IMG/VR virus record: IMGVR_UViG_3300032893_000251
Coordinates: 1-26,244 of that record
Length of the DNA stretch: 26,244 nucleotides
Reading direction: 5' to 3' (one strand)
From: a virus
Position numbers and translations under genes: made by a program
Notes under the pieces: generated by a model
The model's database searches: none
Told to the model about the DNA's origin: nothing
What the model saw: only the letters and a program-made list of their open reading frames with translations
In this document: positions 15,415 to 19,717 of the stretch, one piece after another
Layout: each line of letters opens with the position of its first letter
How positions within the stretch are numbered: the first letter of the stretch is position 1

Positions 15415-15443
15415 AGTATACTGGAAGACCGGATGAGAATCAA
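15415..15443 (-). promoter_or_regulatory. Candidate sigma-70-type promoter at end of tRNA-Cys
   Basis: TTGATT (15438-15443), 17 bases, then TATACT (15415-15420), within and just after the tRNA-Cys 3' end. The -35 is the T-loop of the tRNA, so it could be chance. It would serve the zinc-ribbon and coiled-coil genes. Confidence 0.4.
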
Positions 15444-15497
15444 ACTCACATCGACGCAGATTTGCAGTCTGCCGCATAATCACTCTGCCACCGGCCT
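15422..15497 (-). tRNA. tRNA-Cys (anticodon GCA)
   Basis: Acceptor AGGCCGG/CCGGTCT, discriminator T as in Cys. The loop CTGCAAA is closed by GCAGA/TCTGC. The T-loop is TTTGATT. CCA follows the discriminator. Confidence 0.9.
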
Positions 15498-15502
15498 AAA
15501 CT

Positions 15503-15594
15503 TGGTCTACCTACTAGGATTTGAACCTAGACCGCGCTCCTATCTGGAACTCATGGCTTATAAGGCCACCGTGCCGCCATTACACCATAGGTAG
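15503..15594 (-). tRNA. Class II tRNA with anticodon TAT (Ile-type anticodon)
   Basis: Acceptor CTACCTA/TAGGTAG is perfect; the T-arm CTAGG-TTCAAAT-CCTAG is perfect. The stem GTGGC/GCCAT encloses CTTATAA, so the anticodon is TAT (reads ATA, Ile). The variable region is 22 bases with its own 5-bp stem (GTTCC/GGAGC). Ile tRNAs are class I, so a long arm is anomalous. It may be a Leu/Ser-type body with a changed anticodon. CCA encoded. Confidence 0.8.
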
Positions 15595-15596
15595 AA

Positions 15597-16067
15597 TTAT
15601 TTCTTAACGATAGCGACTGTTGTGGGTTGTTGTGAATGACAGTTAGGGCAAAGAAACCTTAAATTTTCTTTACGATCATCAGACCAATCTCCATTTATAT
15701 GATCAATCTCAAGAACAATCCTCTTCCCGTTCCACTCACCTTTATTTCCACACAAACATTCATAAACTATACCGGACTCTAGCATTGCTCTTCTAAGTTG
15801 AGCTGCACGATTCCTATTTGTGGCATTTGGCCGAATAATTAATATCTGCTGCCAAGAAAGTTTATTGGGTGATATTTTTTCTCTTTTGTATGCTTGGCCA
15901 GTAAAATGACTCGTATCAATGTTTGCTTTTTTTAGTCGCCGAGAAACCCAATGATTAGTTCCACCTCCATCATTTCTTCCAAGTCTTCTGCAAACCTCAG
16001 CAACAGAAGAGCTTTGTTGAGCAAAAAATTTTAGATCGTCATCGGTAATAAAATATTTTCTATTCAT
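15597..16067 (-). CDS. HNH endonuclease (intact motif), between tRNA genes
   Basis: 156 residues. The C-terminal half has a complete HNH core: CLCGN, then VLEIDHINGDWSDDRKENLRFLCPNCHSQQ, with the DH, N and H residues in place and paired Cys. Residues 1-55 look like a DNA-recognition domain with helix-turn-helix-like spacing (SSSVAEVCRRLGRNDGGG...WVSRRLKKANI). It probably acts as a homing endonuclease for the tRNA array. It starts 2 nt after tRNA-Leu(TAG) ends and stops 2 nt before the class II TAT tRNA. It has its own stop, unlike most neighbouring ORFs. Confidence 0.9.
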   Translation of the reverse strand: MNRKYFITDDDLKFFAQQSSSVAEVCRRLGRNDGGGTNHWVSRRLKKANIDTSHFTGQAYKREKISPNKLSWQQILIIRPNATNRNRAAQLRRAMLESGIVYECLCGNKGEWNGKRIVLEIDHINGDWSDDRKENLRFLCPNCHSQQPTTVAIVKK

Positions 16068-16069
16068 AC

Positions 16070-16145
16070 TGGTGCCCCTGCTCGGACTCGAACCGAGAAA
16101 CTTCTGAGTCTAAATCAGACACCTTTACCATTTGGCCACAGGGGC
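16070..16145 (-). tRNA. tRNA-Leu-like (anticodon TAG) with short variable loop
   Basis: Acceptor GCCCCTG/CAGGGGC and T-arm CTCGG-TTCGAGT-CCGAG are perfect. The stem TCTGA/TCAGA encloses TTTAGAC, so the anticodon is TAG. The variable loop has five bases (AGTTT), not the long Leu arm. It resembles tRNA-Leu(TAA) at 14489 in its first nine bases. CCA encoded. Confidence 0.85.
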
Positions 16146-16249
16146 ATCTAGTATAAAACTGATGCGGCTTTCTGTTTCGAGGCAACCGCTGCCCAATCAG
16201 CTTACGCTGAAAGAAGTGAGGGACAATTATTCCCTACAGCCTTTACGAG
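16146..16249 (-). other. Structured 100-base gap, possible decayed tRNA plus -10-like element
   Basis: The gap ends on its left with GCATCAGT, one base from the usual GCACCAGT tRNA end. It contains two short hairpins (TCAGC/GCTGA and AGGGA/TCCCT). TATACT (16150-16155) lies just before tRNA-Leu(TAG). No complete cloverleaf or ATG/GTG-started frame was found. It may be a tRNA remnant. Confidence 0.3.
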
Positions 16250-16324
16250 TGGTGCGCACGGTAGGACTCGAACCTACATATACGGGCTTCGTAGACCCGC
16301 GCCCATCCTTTGGACCACGTGCGC
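16250..16324 (-). tRNA. tRNA-Arg (anticodon ACG)
   Basis: Acceptor GCGCACG/CGTGCGC. The stem CGGGT/GCCCG encloses CTACGAA, with one wobble. T-loop TTCGAGT; CCA encoded. It reads CGT, and CGC/CGA if A34 becomes inosine. Confidence 0.92.
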
Positions 16325-16328
16325 ATAT

Positions 16329-16404
16329 TGGTAGGTCGTGTAGGTCTCGAACCCACAACATCCTGTGTGTAAAACAGGTGCTCTTCCAATTGAGCTAACG
16401 ACCC
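16329..16404 (-). tRNA. tRNA-Val (anticodon TAC)
   Basis: Acceptor GGGTCGT/ACGACCT with one terminal wobble. The loop TTTACAC is closed by CCTGT/ACAGG. T-loop TTCGAGA; CCA encoded. Confidence 0.92.
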
Positions 16405-16410
16405 ATAAAC

Positions 16411-16485
16411 TGGTGGAGGCTACGAGAGTCGAACTCGTGACTTCGGAGTGCAAAACCGATGTTTTCCCATTATAACTAAGCCCCC
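16411..16485 (-). tRNA. tRNA-Ala (anticodon TGC)
   Basis: Acceptor GGGGGCT/AGCCTCC. The loop TTTGCAC is closed by TCGGT/TCCGA, with one mismatch at the loop end. T-loop TTCGACT; CCA encoded. The usual Ala G3:U70 identity pair is present (G3 with T70). Confidence 0.9.
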
Positions 16486-16492
16486 TTGAAAC

Positions 16493-16569
16493 TGGTACCC
16501 GGTGAGGGTCTCGAACCCACACATGAGCTGGTTTTGAATCAGCTGCCTCTTCCTTTGGGCTAACCGGGC
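16493..16569 (-). tRNA. tRNA-Leu-like (anticodon CAA) with short variable loop
   Basis: Acceptor GCCCGGT/ACCGGGT. The stem GCTGA/CCAGC, with one A-C mismatch, encloses TTCAAAA, giving CAA (codon TTG). The T-stem has a T-T mismatch. The variable loop is about six bases. Third Leu-anticodon tRNA here without the long arm. CCA encoded. Confidence 0.82.
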
Positions 16570-16573
16570 ATAT

Positions 16574-16647
16574 TGGTTGGCATGAGTGGTATCGATCCAC
16601 CGTCTAAGAGTTATCAACTCCTTGCTCTACCTTTGAGCTACATGCCA
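16574..16647 (-). tRNA. tRNA-Ile (anticodon GAT)
   Basis: Acceptor TGGCATG/CATGCCA. The stem AGGAG/CTCTT encloses TTGATAA. T-loop ATCGATA, the same variant as in tRNA-Thr(GGT). CCA encoded. Confidence 0.9.
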
Positions 16648-16653
16648 AAAAAC

Positions 16654-16729
16654 TGGTGCATCCCCACGGGATCGAACCGTATCCTTCTGCTCTTCAGGCA
16701 GACGTGCTGACCTTCAACACCAGAGACGC
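16654..16729 (-). tRNA. tRNA-Phe (anticodon GAA)
   Basis: Acceptor GCGTCTC/GGGATGC with two wobbles. The loop CTGAAGA is closed by TCTGC/GCAGA. CCA encoded. Confidence 0.9.
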
Positions 16730-16824
16730 TTAAACTCATACTGTCTCTCCAGCGCCAAGTCTGTTTTTTCGACAGGCCGACTTTCGCCCCGCTCAATGAA
16801 GTTTCCCGTGGAGACCACTGCCAC
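16714..16824 (-). CDS. Possible small ORF (36 aa) ending inside tRNA-Phe
   Basis: From GTG at 16824 a 36-residue frame runs leftward. It reads like a protein (ERGESRPVEKTDLALERQYE) and is charged. It ends on a TGA inside tRNA-Phe, 16 bases into that gene. A weak GGGG lies upstream. Because four other ORFs here also end inside tRNA genes, it is noted, but the evidence is thin. Confidence 0.3.
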   Translation of the reverse strand: MAVVSTGNFIERGESRPVEKTDLALERQYEFKRLWC

Positions 16825-16837
16825 AAGCAGCTACCCC

Positions 16838-16867
16838 TTGAACGTTCGAGTGCCCCCTAGCGTTCAA
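16838..16867 (-). repeat. Inverted repeat in tRNA-Phe / tRNA-Lys gap
   Basis: TTGAACG and CGTTCAA form a perfect 7-bp stem with a 16-base loop. With a second potential stem nearby (TCTCCA/TGGAGA) the 160-base gap looks structured. It is not a recognisable tRNA. Confidence 0.4.
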
Positions 16868-16888
16868 ACACCGGACTTCAAAGGAACT

Positions 16889-16964
16889 TGGTGGGTTCGG
16901 TGAGGATCGAACTCACGCGCAATCGCTTAAGAGGCGAACGCTCTGCCTACTGAGCTACGAACCC
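16889..16964 (-). tRNA. tRNA-Lys (anticodon CTT)
   Basis: Acceptor GGGTTCG/CGAACCC. The loop CTCTTAA is closed by TTCGC/GCGAT with one outer mismatch. T-loop TTCGATC; CCA encoded. It reads AAG. Confidence 0.92.
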
Positions 16965-16968
16965 GAAT

Positions 16969-17045
16969 TGGTGTGCACTGTCAGCCATGATCTGACACCT
17001 CACGGCTTAAAAGGCCGTTGCTCTGCCTGCTTGAGCTAAGTGCAC
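16969..17045 (-). tRNA. tRNA-Lys (anticodon TTT), unusual T-loop
   Basis: Acceptor GTGCACT/AGTGCAC. The loop CTTTTAA is closed by ACGGC/GCCGT. The T-arm GTCAG-ATCATGG-CTGAC is stable but its loop lacks the TTC core. CCA encoded. The HNH ORF at 17036-17479 ends inside its 5' end. Confidence 0.85.
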
Positions 17046-17479
17046 ATGGATGGGGAGGAAGGGGTCGAACCTTCATTGATCGGGTCAAAGCCGACGTTCC
17101 TGCCGTTAGAAGACTCCCCAAAAGCTCTTTTATAAGTTCTCATGCGGTGACAATTTGAACAAACAACATCACACTTATCAATCTCTTCCTTTAGTTTTTC
17201 TACAGAGCGACGGTTGCTTGTTGCTTGAGCAATATTAAACTTTTTTTCCCCACGAACGTGGTCAAAATCCATAACAAAATACGGGTATGAAATTCCGCAA
17301 TCAAAACAAGGTACTTTCTTTGCCGAAATTATAATTTCCCTGATTTTTATTTTCCATGTTCGCTGATCTTTCCAACCCCTTCTTCTAGACCACTCAACTT
17401 GGTATTTTGATTTGCATGGATTGCAATAACAGGAATAAGAGTTCCTTTCGGACAACCCACACCTAGAACAAAGCTTCAT
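17036..17479 (-). CDS. HNH endonuclease reading through tRNA-Gln into tRNA-Lys
   Basis: 147 residues from ATG at 17479, which lies 4 nt after the CCA of tRNA-Gln(CTG). Residues 4-25 hold a first zinc ribbon (CSRCG...CYCNPC). About residues 56-120 hold the HNH core: CFDCG, VMDFDHVRG, EEIDKCDVVCSNCHRMR, with DH and NCH intact. The last 28 or so residues are translations of tRNA-Gln(TTG), and the stop lies in tRNA-Lys(TTT). The native end is therefore lost, or the enzyme tolerates the extension. No ribosome-binding site is visible. It is related in layout to the degenerate 13066-13638 protein. Confidence 0.8.
   Translation of the reverse strand: MKLCSRCGLSERNSYSCYCNPCKSKYQVEWSRRRGWKDQRTWKIKIREIIISAKKVPCFDCGISYPYFVMDFDHVRGEKKFNIAQATSNRRSVEKLKEEIDKCDVVCSNCHRMRTYKRAFGESSNGRNVGFDPINEGSTPSSPSMCT
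17047..17120 (-). tRNA. tRNA-Gln (anticodon TTG)
   Basis: Acceptor TGGGGAG/CTCCCCA, with the first base T as in Gln tRNAs. The loop CTTTGAC is closed by GTCGG/CCGAT. The discriminator is T instead of the usual G. CCA encoded. It is fully overlapped by the HNH ORF. Confidence 0.9.
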
Positions 17480-17483
17480 ATAT

Positions 17484-17557
17484 TGGTTCCTCGCCAACGA
17501 TTCGAACGTCGATTAATAGGTTCAGAGCCTACGGTATTGCCATTATACGAGCGAGGA
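17484..17557 (-). tRNA. tRNA-Gln (anticodon CTG)
   Basis: Acceptor TCCTCGC/GCGAGGA. The loop CTCTGAA is closed by GTAGG/CCTAT. T-loop TTCGAAT; CCA encoded. It reads CAG. Confidence 0.9.
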
Positions 17558-17563
17558 ATAAAT

Positions 17564-17637
17564 TGGCTGGGGAACATGGACTCGAACCATGATTGGCTGA
17601 TTAACAGTCAGTTCTCTTACCTTTAGAGGATACCCCA
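17564..17637 (-). tRNA. tRNA-Asn (anticodon GTT)
   Basis: Acceptor TGGGGTA/TTCCCCA with one mismatch; discriminator G. The loop CTGTTAA is closed by CTGA/TCAG. CCA encoded. Confidence 0.9.
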
Positions 17638-17647
17638 ATATTATTTG

Positions 17648-17751
17648 AAATTTAGTTGGCGATGGGGAAACCATCGGGAGTCGAACCCGAATTGGCGCAT
17701 TCACAGTGCGCAGTCTTGGACCGTTAGACGATGGCTTCCATCGCTAAATTT
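17648..17751 (-). repeat. Inverted repeat enclosing tRNA-His
   Basis: AAATTTAG + GCGATGG to the left and CCATCGCTAAATTT to the right of tRNA-His are complementary, apart from a 3-base bulge. In RNA they would extend the acceptor stem by about 14 bp and pair with the CCA end. The right arm overlaps a candidate promoter -10. Its effect on processing is unknown. Confidence 0.55.
17663..17739 (-). tRNA. tRNA-His (anticodon GTG)
   Basis: The stem GCGCA/TGCGC encloses CTGTGAA. An extra 5' G (G-1) faces discriminator C, the hallmark of tRNA-His. Acceptor GAAGCCA/TGGTTTC; CCA encoded. Coordinates include the G-1. Confidence 0.92.
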
Positions 17752-17776
17752 AAAAACTTCCTATTCACATTTCCAA
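17748..17776 (-). promoter_or_regulatory. Candidate promoter for main tRNA array
   Basis: TTGGAA (17771-17776), 17-base spacer, TTAAAT (17748-17753), upstream of tRNA-His and just downstream of the terminator at 17797-17821. Each hexamer matches consensus 4/6. Transcription would begin close to the tRNA-His 5' end. Confidence 0.45.
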
Positions 17777-17796
17777 GATAGGCACTGCACTAAAAC

Positions 17797-17821
17797 TAAA
17801 AAGGGACCTTCTTAGGTCCCT
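17797..17821 (-). terminator. Leftward Rho-independent terminator inside tRNA region
   Basis: AGGGACCT (17802-17809), loop, AGGTCCCT (17814-17821): a perfect 8-bp stem with a 4-base loop, followed in the leftward direction by TTTT, AG, TTTT. It separates tRNA-Pro from tRNA-His and the rest of the array, so those must have their own promoter. On the plus strand no T-run follows. Confidence 0.85.
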
Positions 17822-17822
17822 C

Positions 17823-17855
17823 TTAAAACAACCGGATCTATGATGGCTGTTTTAA
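17823..17855 (-). repeat. Inverted repeat next to terminator
   Basis: TTAAAACA and TGTTTTAA form an 8-bp stem, directly upstream of the terminator in transcription order. The loop is 17 bases. It may assist termination or tRNA 3' processing. A further small stem (ACGGC/GCCGT, about 17875-17893) lies beside it. Confidence 0.5.
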
Positions 17856-17946
17856 AAGGGCACAACTACTCCCCAACGGCAAACAATGGCCGTGAGATAA
17901 TTTTGTTCATAAAATTTCGATATGCTTCTCATTTAGTTCCTTAAAT

Positions 17947-18021
17947 TGGTCGGGGATGAGAATTTTAAAATCTCGGCCTCTCGGTCCCAAACCGAGCGCT
18001 CTGTCTCTGAGCTAATCCCCG
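17947..18021 (-). tRNA. tRNA-Pro (anticodon TGG), unusual T-loop
   Basis: Acceptor CGGGGAT/ATCCCCG, with the C1-G72 pair typical of Pro. The loop TTTGGGA is closed by CTCGG/CCGAG. The T-loop is TTTAAAA, lacking the C. CCA encoded. It stands between the promoter at 18032-18060 and a terminator, so it is probably a single-tRNA unit. Confidence 0.88.
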
Positions 18022-18031
18022 TAAGCTGTGT

Positions 18032-18060
18032 AGTATACTAAAGGGAACTTAACTTGGCAA
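18032..18060 (-). promoter_or_regulatory. Strong sigma-70-type promoter before tRNA-Pro
   Basis: TTGCCA (18055-18060), 17-base spacer, TATACT (18032-18037); each hexamer matches consensus 5/6. Start would fall about 4 bases before the tRNA-Pro 5' end. It shares CTTGC...AGTATAC with the candidate promoter at 18527-18555. Confidence 0.75.
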
Positions 18061-18094
18061 GCGATTTTTTAAGTTTAGCTCTCATTCTTGTCAT
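18038..18094 (-). CDS. Possible 18-residue basic peptide ORF
   Basis: AAGGA lies nine bases before ATG at 18094. The 18-residue frame (MTRMRAKLKKSLAKLSSL) is basic and would be amphipathic. It begins 12 nt after the gene at 18107 and its end overlaps the tRNA-Pro promoter. It may be a chance frame. Confidence 0.25.
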   Translation of the reverse strand: MTRMRAKLKKSLAKLSSL

Positions 18095-18106
18095 GTTTAT
18101 ATTTCC

Positions 18107-18424
18107 TTAAGCGCAGTTTTCTATTTCTTCGAGGATCTTCGATGTTGACTGAATAATCAATCTAATCCCATTAATTTGGGCATCTATCCTGTTCAGATGA
18201 CCCGGCGGCTCAATGTGAGCTTGGCTTTTATCAGAGTTCGCTTCCGGAACAATACCAAGTAGACGATCTCTTAGATTCTTTGTGCGCTGGAAAAGGAAAT
18301 AGAGAGATTCGGTAGTAGAACTAAGCTCAGCCGAAGTTATTTCAAGGCGAGACATTTGCTTTTCAGGCGCTAATGCTGCCGTTCCCATGTTTGCTTGGTT
18401 GTAGGCGAGTGGTGGAGTTAGCAT
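18107..18424 (-). CDS. Small helical phage protein
   Basis: 105 residues from ATG at 18424, which has AGAGGA six bases upstream; a longer frame would start within tRNA-Met. It is mostly helical (MSRLEITSAELSSTTESLYFLFQRTKNL, then LNRIDAQINGIRLIIQSTSKILEEIE) and may form a coiled coil. No domain or catalytic residue is recognised. It is the last protein gene of the small-gene operon before tRNA-Pro. Confidence 0.6.
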   Translation of the reverse strand: MLTPPLAYNQANMGTAALAPEKQMSRLEITSAELSSTTESLYFLFQRTKNLRDRLLGIVPEANSDKSQAHIEPPGHLNRIDAQINGIRLIIQSTSKILEEIENCA

Positions 18425-18447
18425 GAGGATCCTCTGACGAAAAGAGA

Positions 18448-18520
18448 TGGTAGCGGGTAAGGGAGTCAAACCCTTCGCTATCTGGCTTATGAAGCCTGAC
18501 TGACCATCGGGTCACCCGCC
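18448..18520 (-). tRNA. tRNA-Met (anticodon CAT)
   Basis: Acceptor GGCGGGT/ACCCGCT. The loop TTCATAA is closed by CAGGC/GCCAG with one A-A mismatch. Initiator hallmarks are absent, so it is elongator Met or Ile2. CCA encoded. The TAA in its anticodon loop is the stop of the GcrA-like ORF. Confidence 0.88.
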
Positions 18521-18690
18521 TCAGATGGTATACTGGATTTTTTCTTATAATGCAAGCGAAGACCTAAGCGACGAACTTTCGAATACGCGGCTATTTTGGA
18601 AGTTCCAAGCTCTTTGGCAATCGGACCTATCTCTATTCCCTGATTCCACATTTGCTTCAACTTATCAGCCTTATCTTTAGGCCAAGTCAC
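18487..18690 (-). CDS. GcrA-like helix-turn-helix protein, stop inside tRNA-Met
   Basis: 67 residues. The N-terminal 45 (TWPKDKADKLKQMWNQGIEIG, PIAKELGTSKIAAYSKVRRLGL) match the DNA-binding part of GcrA, an alphaproteobacterial cell-cycle regulator: W..ek...LK.lW..G.....IA.eLG.....A...K.rRLGL. Length fits a phage-size GcrA-like factor. GTG at 18690 is favoured, with GGAG seven bases upstream. Its last 11 codons and stop lie in tRNA-Met. A promoter for tRNA-Met (18527-18555) is embedded in its coding sequence. It may act on phage or host promoters. Confidence 0.75.
   Translation of the reverse strand: MTWPKDKADKLKQMWNQGIEIGPIAKELGTSKIAAYSKVRRLGLRLHYKKKSSIPSEAGDPMVSQAS
18527..18555 (-). promoter_or_regulatory. 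Candidate promoter for tRNA-Met inside GcrA-like gene
   Basis: TTGCAT (18550-18555), 17-base spacer, TATACC (18527-18532). It shares CTTGC and AGTATAC at identical spacing with the promoter of tRNA-Pro. Predicted start is at about the tRNA 5' end. Confidence 0.5.
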
Positions 18691-18693
18691 CAA

Positions 18694-18849
18694 TTATCTC
18701 CGCTTTTGCAAATGCTCCAACCAAAGAACTCTTATGTGTTCTGGTCCTATATGCCGTTCATTTACCTGAAATCTCCGAGCTATATCGGATTTTGTCAATC
18801 CCAACTCACGACAAGCATAGTTAATGATTCGATCATGTCCCCCGACCAT
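18694..18849 (-). CDS. Small helix-turn-helix-like protein
   Basis: 51 residues from ATG at 18849. Residues 10-35 (INYACRELGLTKSDIARRFQVNERHIG) have helix-turn-helix spacing, with L.....DIA..F.V....I. It overlaps the end of the upstream gene by 17 bases and its stop directly precedes the GcrA-like start, so the two are probably co-translated. A longer start (18909) would overlap 77 bases. It could be a transcription regulator (inference). Confidence 0.55.
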   Translation of the reverse strand: MVGGHDRIINYACRELGLTKSDIARRFQVNERHIGPEHIRVLWLEHLQKRR

Positions 18850-19279
18850 AATTTCGGAGTTGCCGGGCGTAGAAATAGCCGTAGTTGCTTTCGTCTTTTG
18901 GATCACCATAAGTGCCTTCCCCGTTCTGTAAAAAAATTCGGTAATAAGGACGATCCATATAGCCCTTCGTTACCTCAACAATTCTTCCGACTAATCCTCC
19001 ATTGACCATCACCTCTTGGTCCAGAGGCAAGACCTCATCTCCTACCGCTTTTATTTCCGCCTCCACCGCCGCCGCTCTACTCTCGGCTATTTTATCATCA
19101 CGGTCGCAAGCCGCCAAAAAAGCTTCGTATTTTTTATAAAGAGCATCAGAGAATTTTATGCTTCCGATAACCTTTCCAGATGCATCTTCTATTTCCACCA
19201 ACTTCTTTTTTGCGCGTACCGCATCCAGTATCTGATTGATTAAAGGATCGCTACGCATATTTTTTTCAGCGGTGTTCAT
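18833..19279 (-). CDS. Hypothetical small-operon protein
   Basis: 148 residues. A helical N-terminal half (INQILDAVRAKKKLVEIEDASGKVIGSIK, then YKKYEAFLAACDRD) is followed by a beta-rich C-terminus with VMVNGGLVGRIVEVTKG and Tyr-rich YRIFLQNGE...YGYFYARQLRNYG, like a small SH3-type barrel. ATG overlaps the stop of the gene upstream as ATGA. No enzyme motif is seen and I do not recognise the family. Confidence 0.65.
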   Translation of the reverse strand: MNTAEKNMRSDPLINQILDAVRAKKKLVEIEDASGKVIGSIKFSDALYKKYEAFLAACDRDDKIAESRAAAVEAEIKAVGDEVLPLDQEVMVNGGLVGRIVEVTKGYMDRPYYRIFLQNGEGTYGDPKDESNYGYFYARQLRNYGRGT

Positions 19280-19560
19280 TCCTTTGGCCTCGTCAGTTCT
19301 ATTTCATCTTCAAAGAAGGACCTGCGTTCGAGTTTTCCGCCATCGTCGGCGAACTCAACCATATACTGATTCCGACCATCGTATTCGCACCACGAAACAC
19401 GGCCGCGATAATTCAATCCAAGCTTCGTTATAGTTACGTAATCTCCCGGTTTAAAAAGGAACGATACGTTGAAGTATTTAGAAGGGGATGGAGTCTCCGA
19501 GATCGGTGGGAGGTTGTGCAGGCTTTTGAGTAGTTTCTCCTCCAGAGTTTTTTTCTTCAT
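19276..19560 (-). CDS. Small SH3-barrel-like phage protein
   Basis: 94 residues from ATG at 19560; longer starts would overlap the gene upstream further. The C-terminal part has FKPGDYVTITKLGLNYRGRVS..EYDGRNQYMVEFADDGG, then RRSFFEDEIEL, the pattern of small phage proteins with a KOW/SH3-type barrel. The N-terminus is a short helix. It overlaps the preceding ORF by 83 bases, so the exact start is uncertain. Function unknown; nucleic-acid binding is possible. Confidence 0.6.
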   Translation of the reverse strand: MKKKTLEEKLLKSLHNLPPISETPSPSKYFNVSFLFKPGDYVTITKLGLNYRGRVSWCEYDGRNQYMVEFADDGGKLERRSFFEDEIELTRPKE

Positions 19561-19717
19561 TTGGCACCAAGAGACATTTGATTTTTGGCCCACCACGGAC
19601 CAGTTCCAAGTTTACGCTGTAGCCGCCCTTCTCGCGGATCCACGCGGCACCGATGGTTTCCCATCCACTGCCGTCGTCTTTGCGCTTTATTAACCGATAT
19701 TGAGGTTTGTCACCCAT
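19478..19717 (-). CDS. Conserved phage protein with SSB-like C-terminal tail
   Basis: 79 residues from ATG at 19717, with GGAG five bases upstream. KPQYRLIKRKDDGSGWETIGAAWI at the N-terminus is a recognisable phage pattern (dG..W..IGAAW). A Gly/Pro/Thr-rich linker then leads to the extreme C-terminus DSIPF, close to the DDDIPF tail with which bacterial SSB recruits repair and replication proteins. It may bind or mimic ssDNA-binding proteins (inference). Confidence 0.65.
   Translation of the reverse strand: MGDKPQYRLIKRKDDGSGWETIGAAWIREKGGYSVNLELVRGGPKIKCLLVPNEEKNSGGETTQKPAQPPTDLGDSIPF

Noticed and set aside
16741-16826. Possible tRNA-sized stem region upstream of tRNA-Phe
   Set aside because: TCTCCA/TGGAGA can close it, but the interior gives no cloverleaf or anticodon loop. 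A small charged frame is a better, still weak, explanation.
12496-18520. CRISPR array
   Set aside because: Regular repeated GACTCGAACC-like segments are tRNA T-arms; spacing and sequence vary as tRNAs do.
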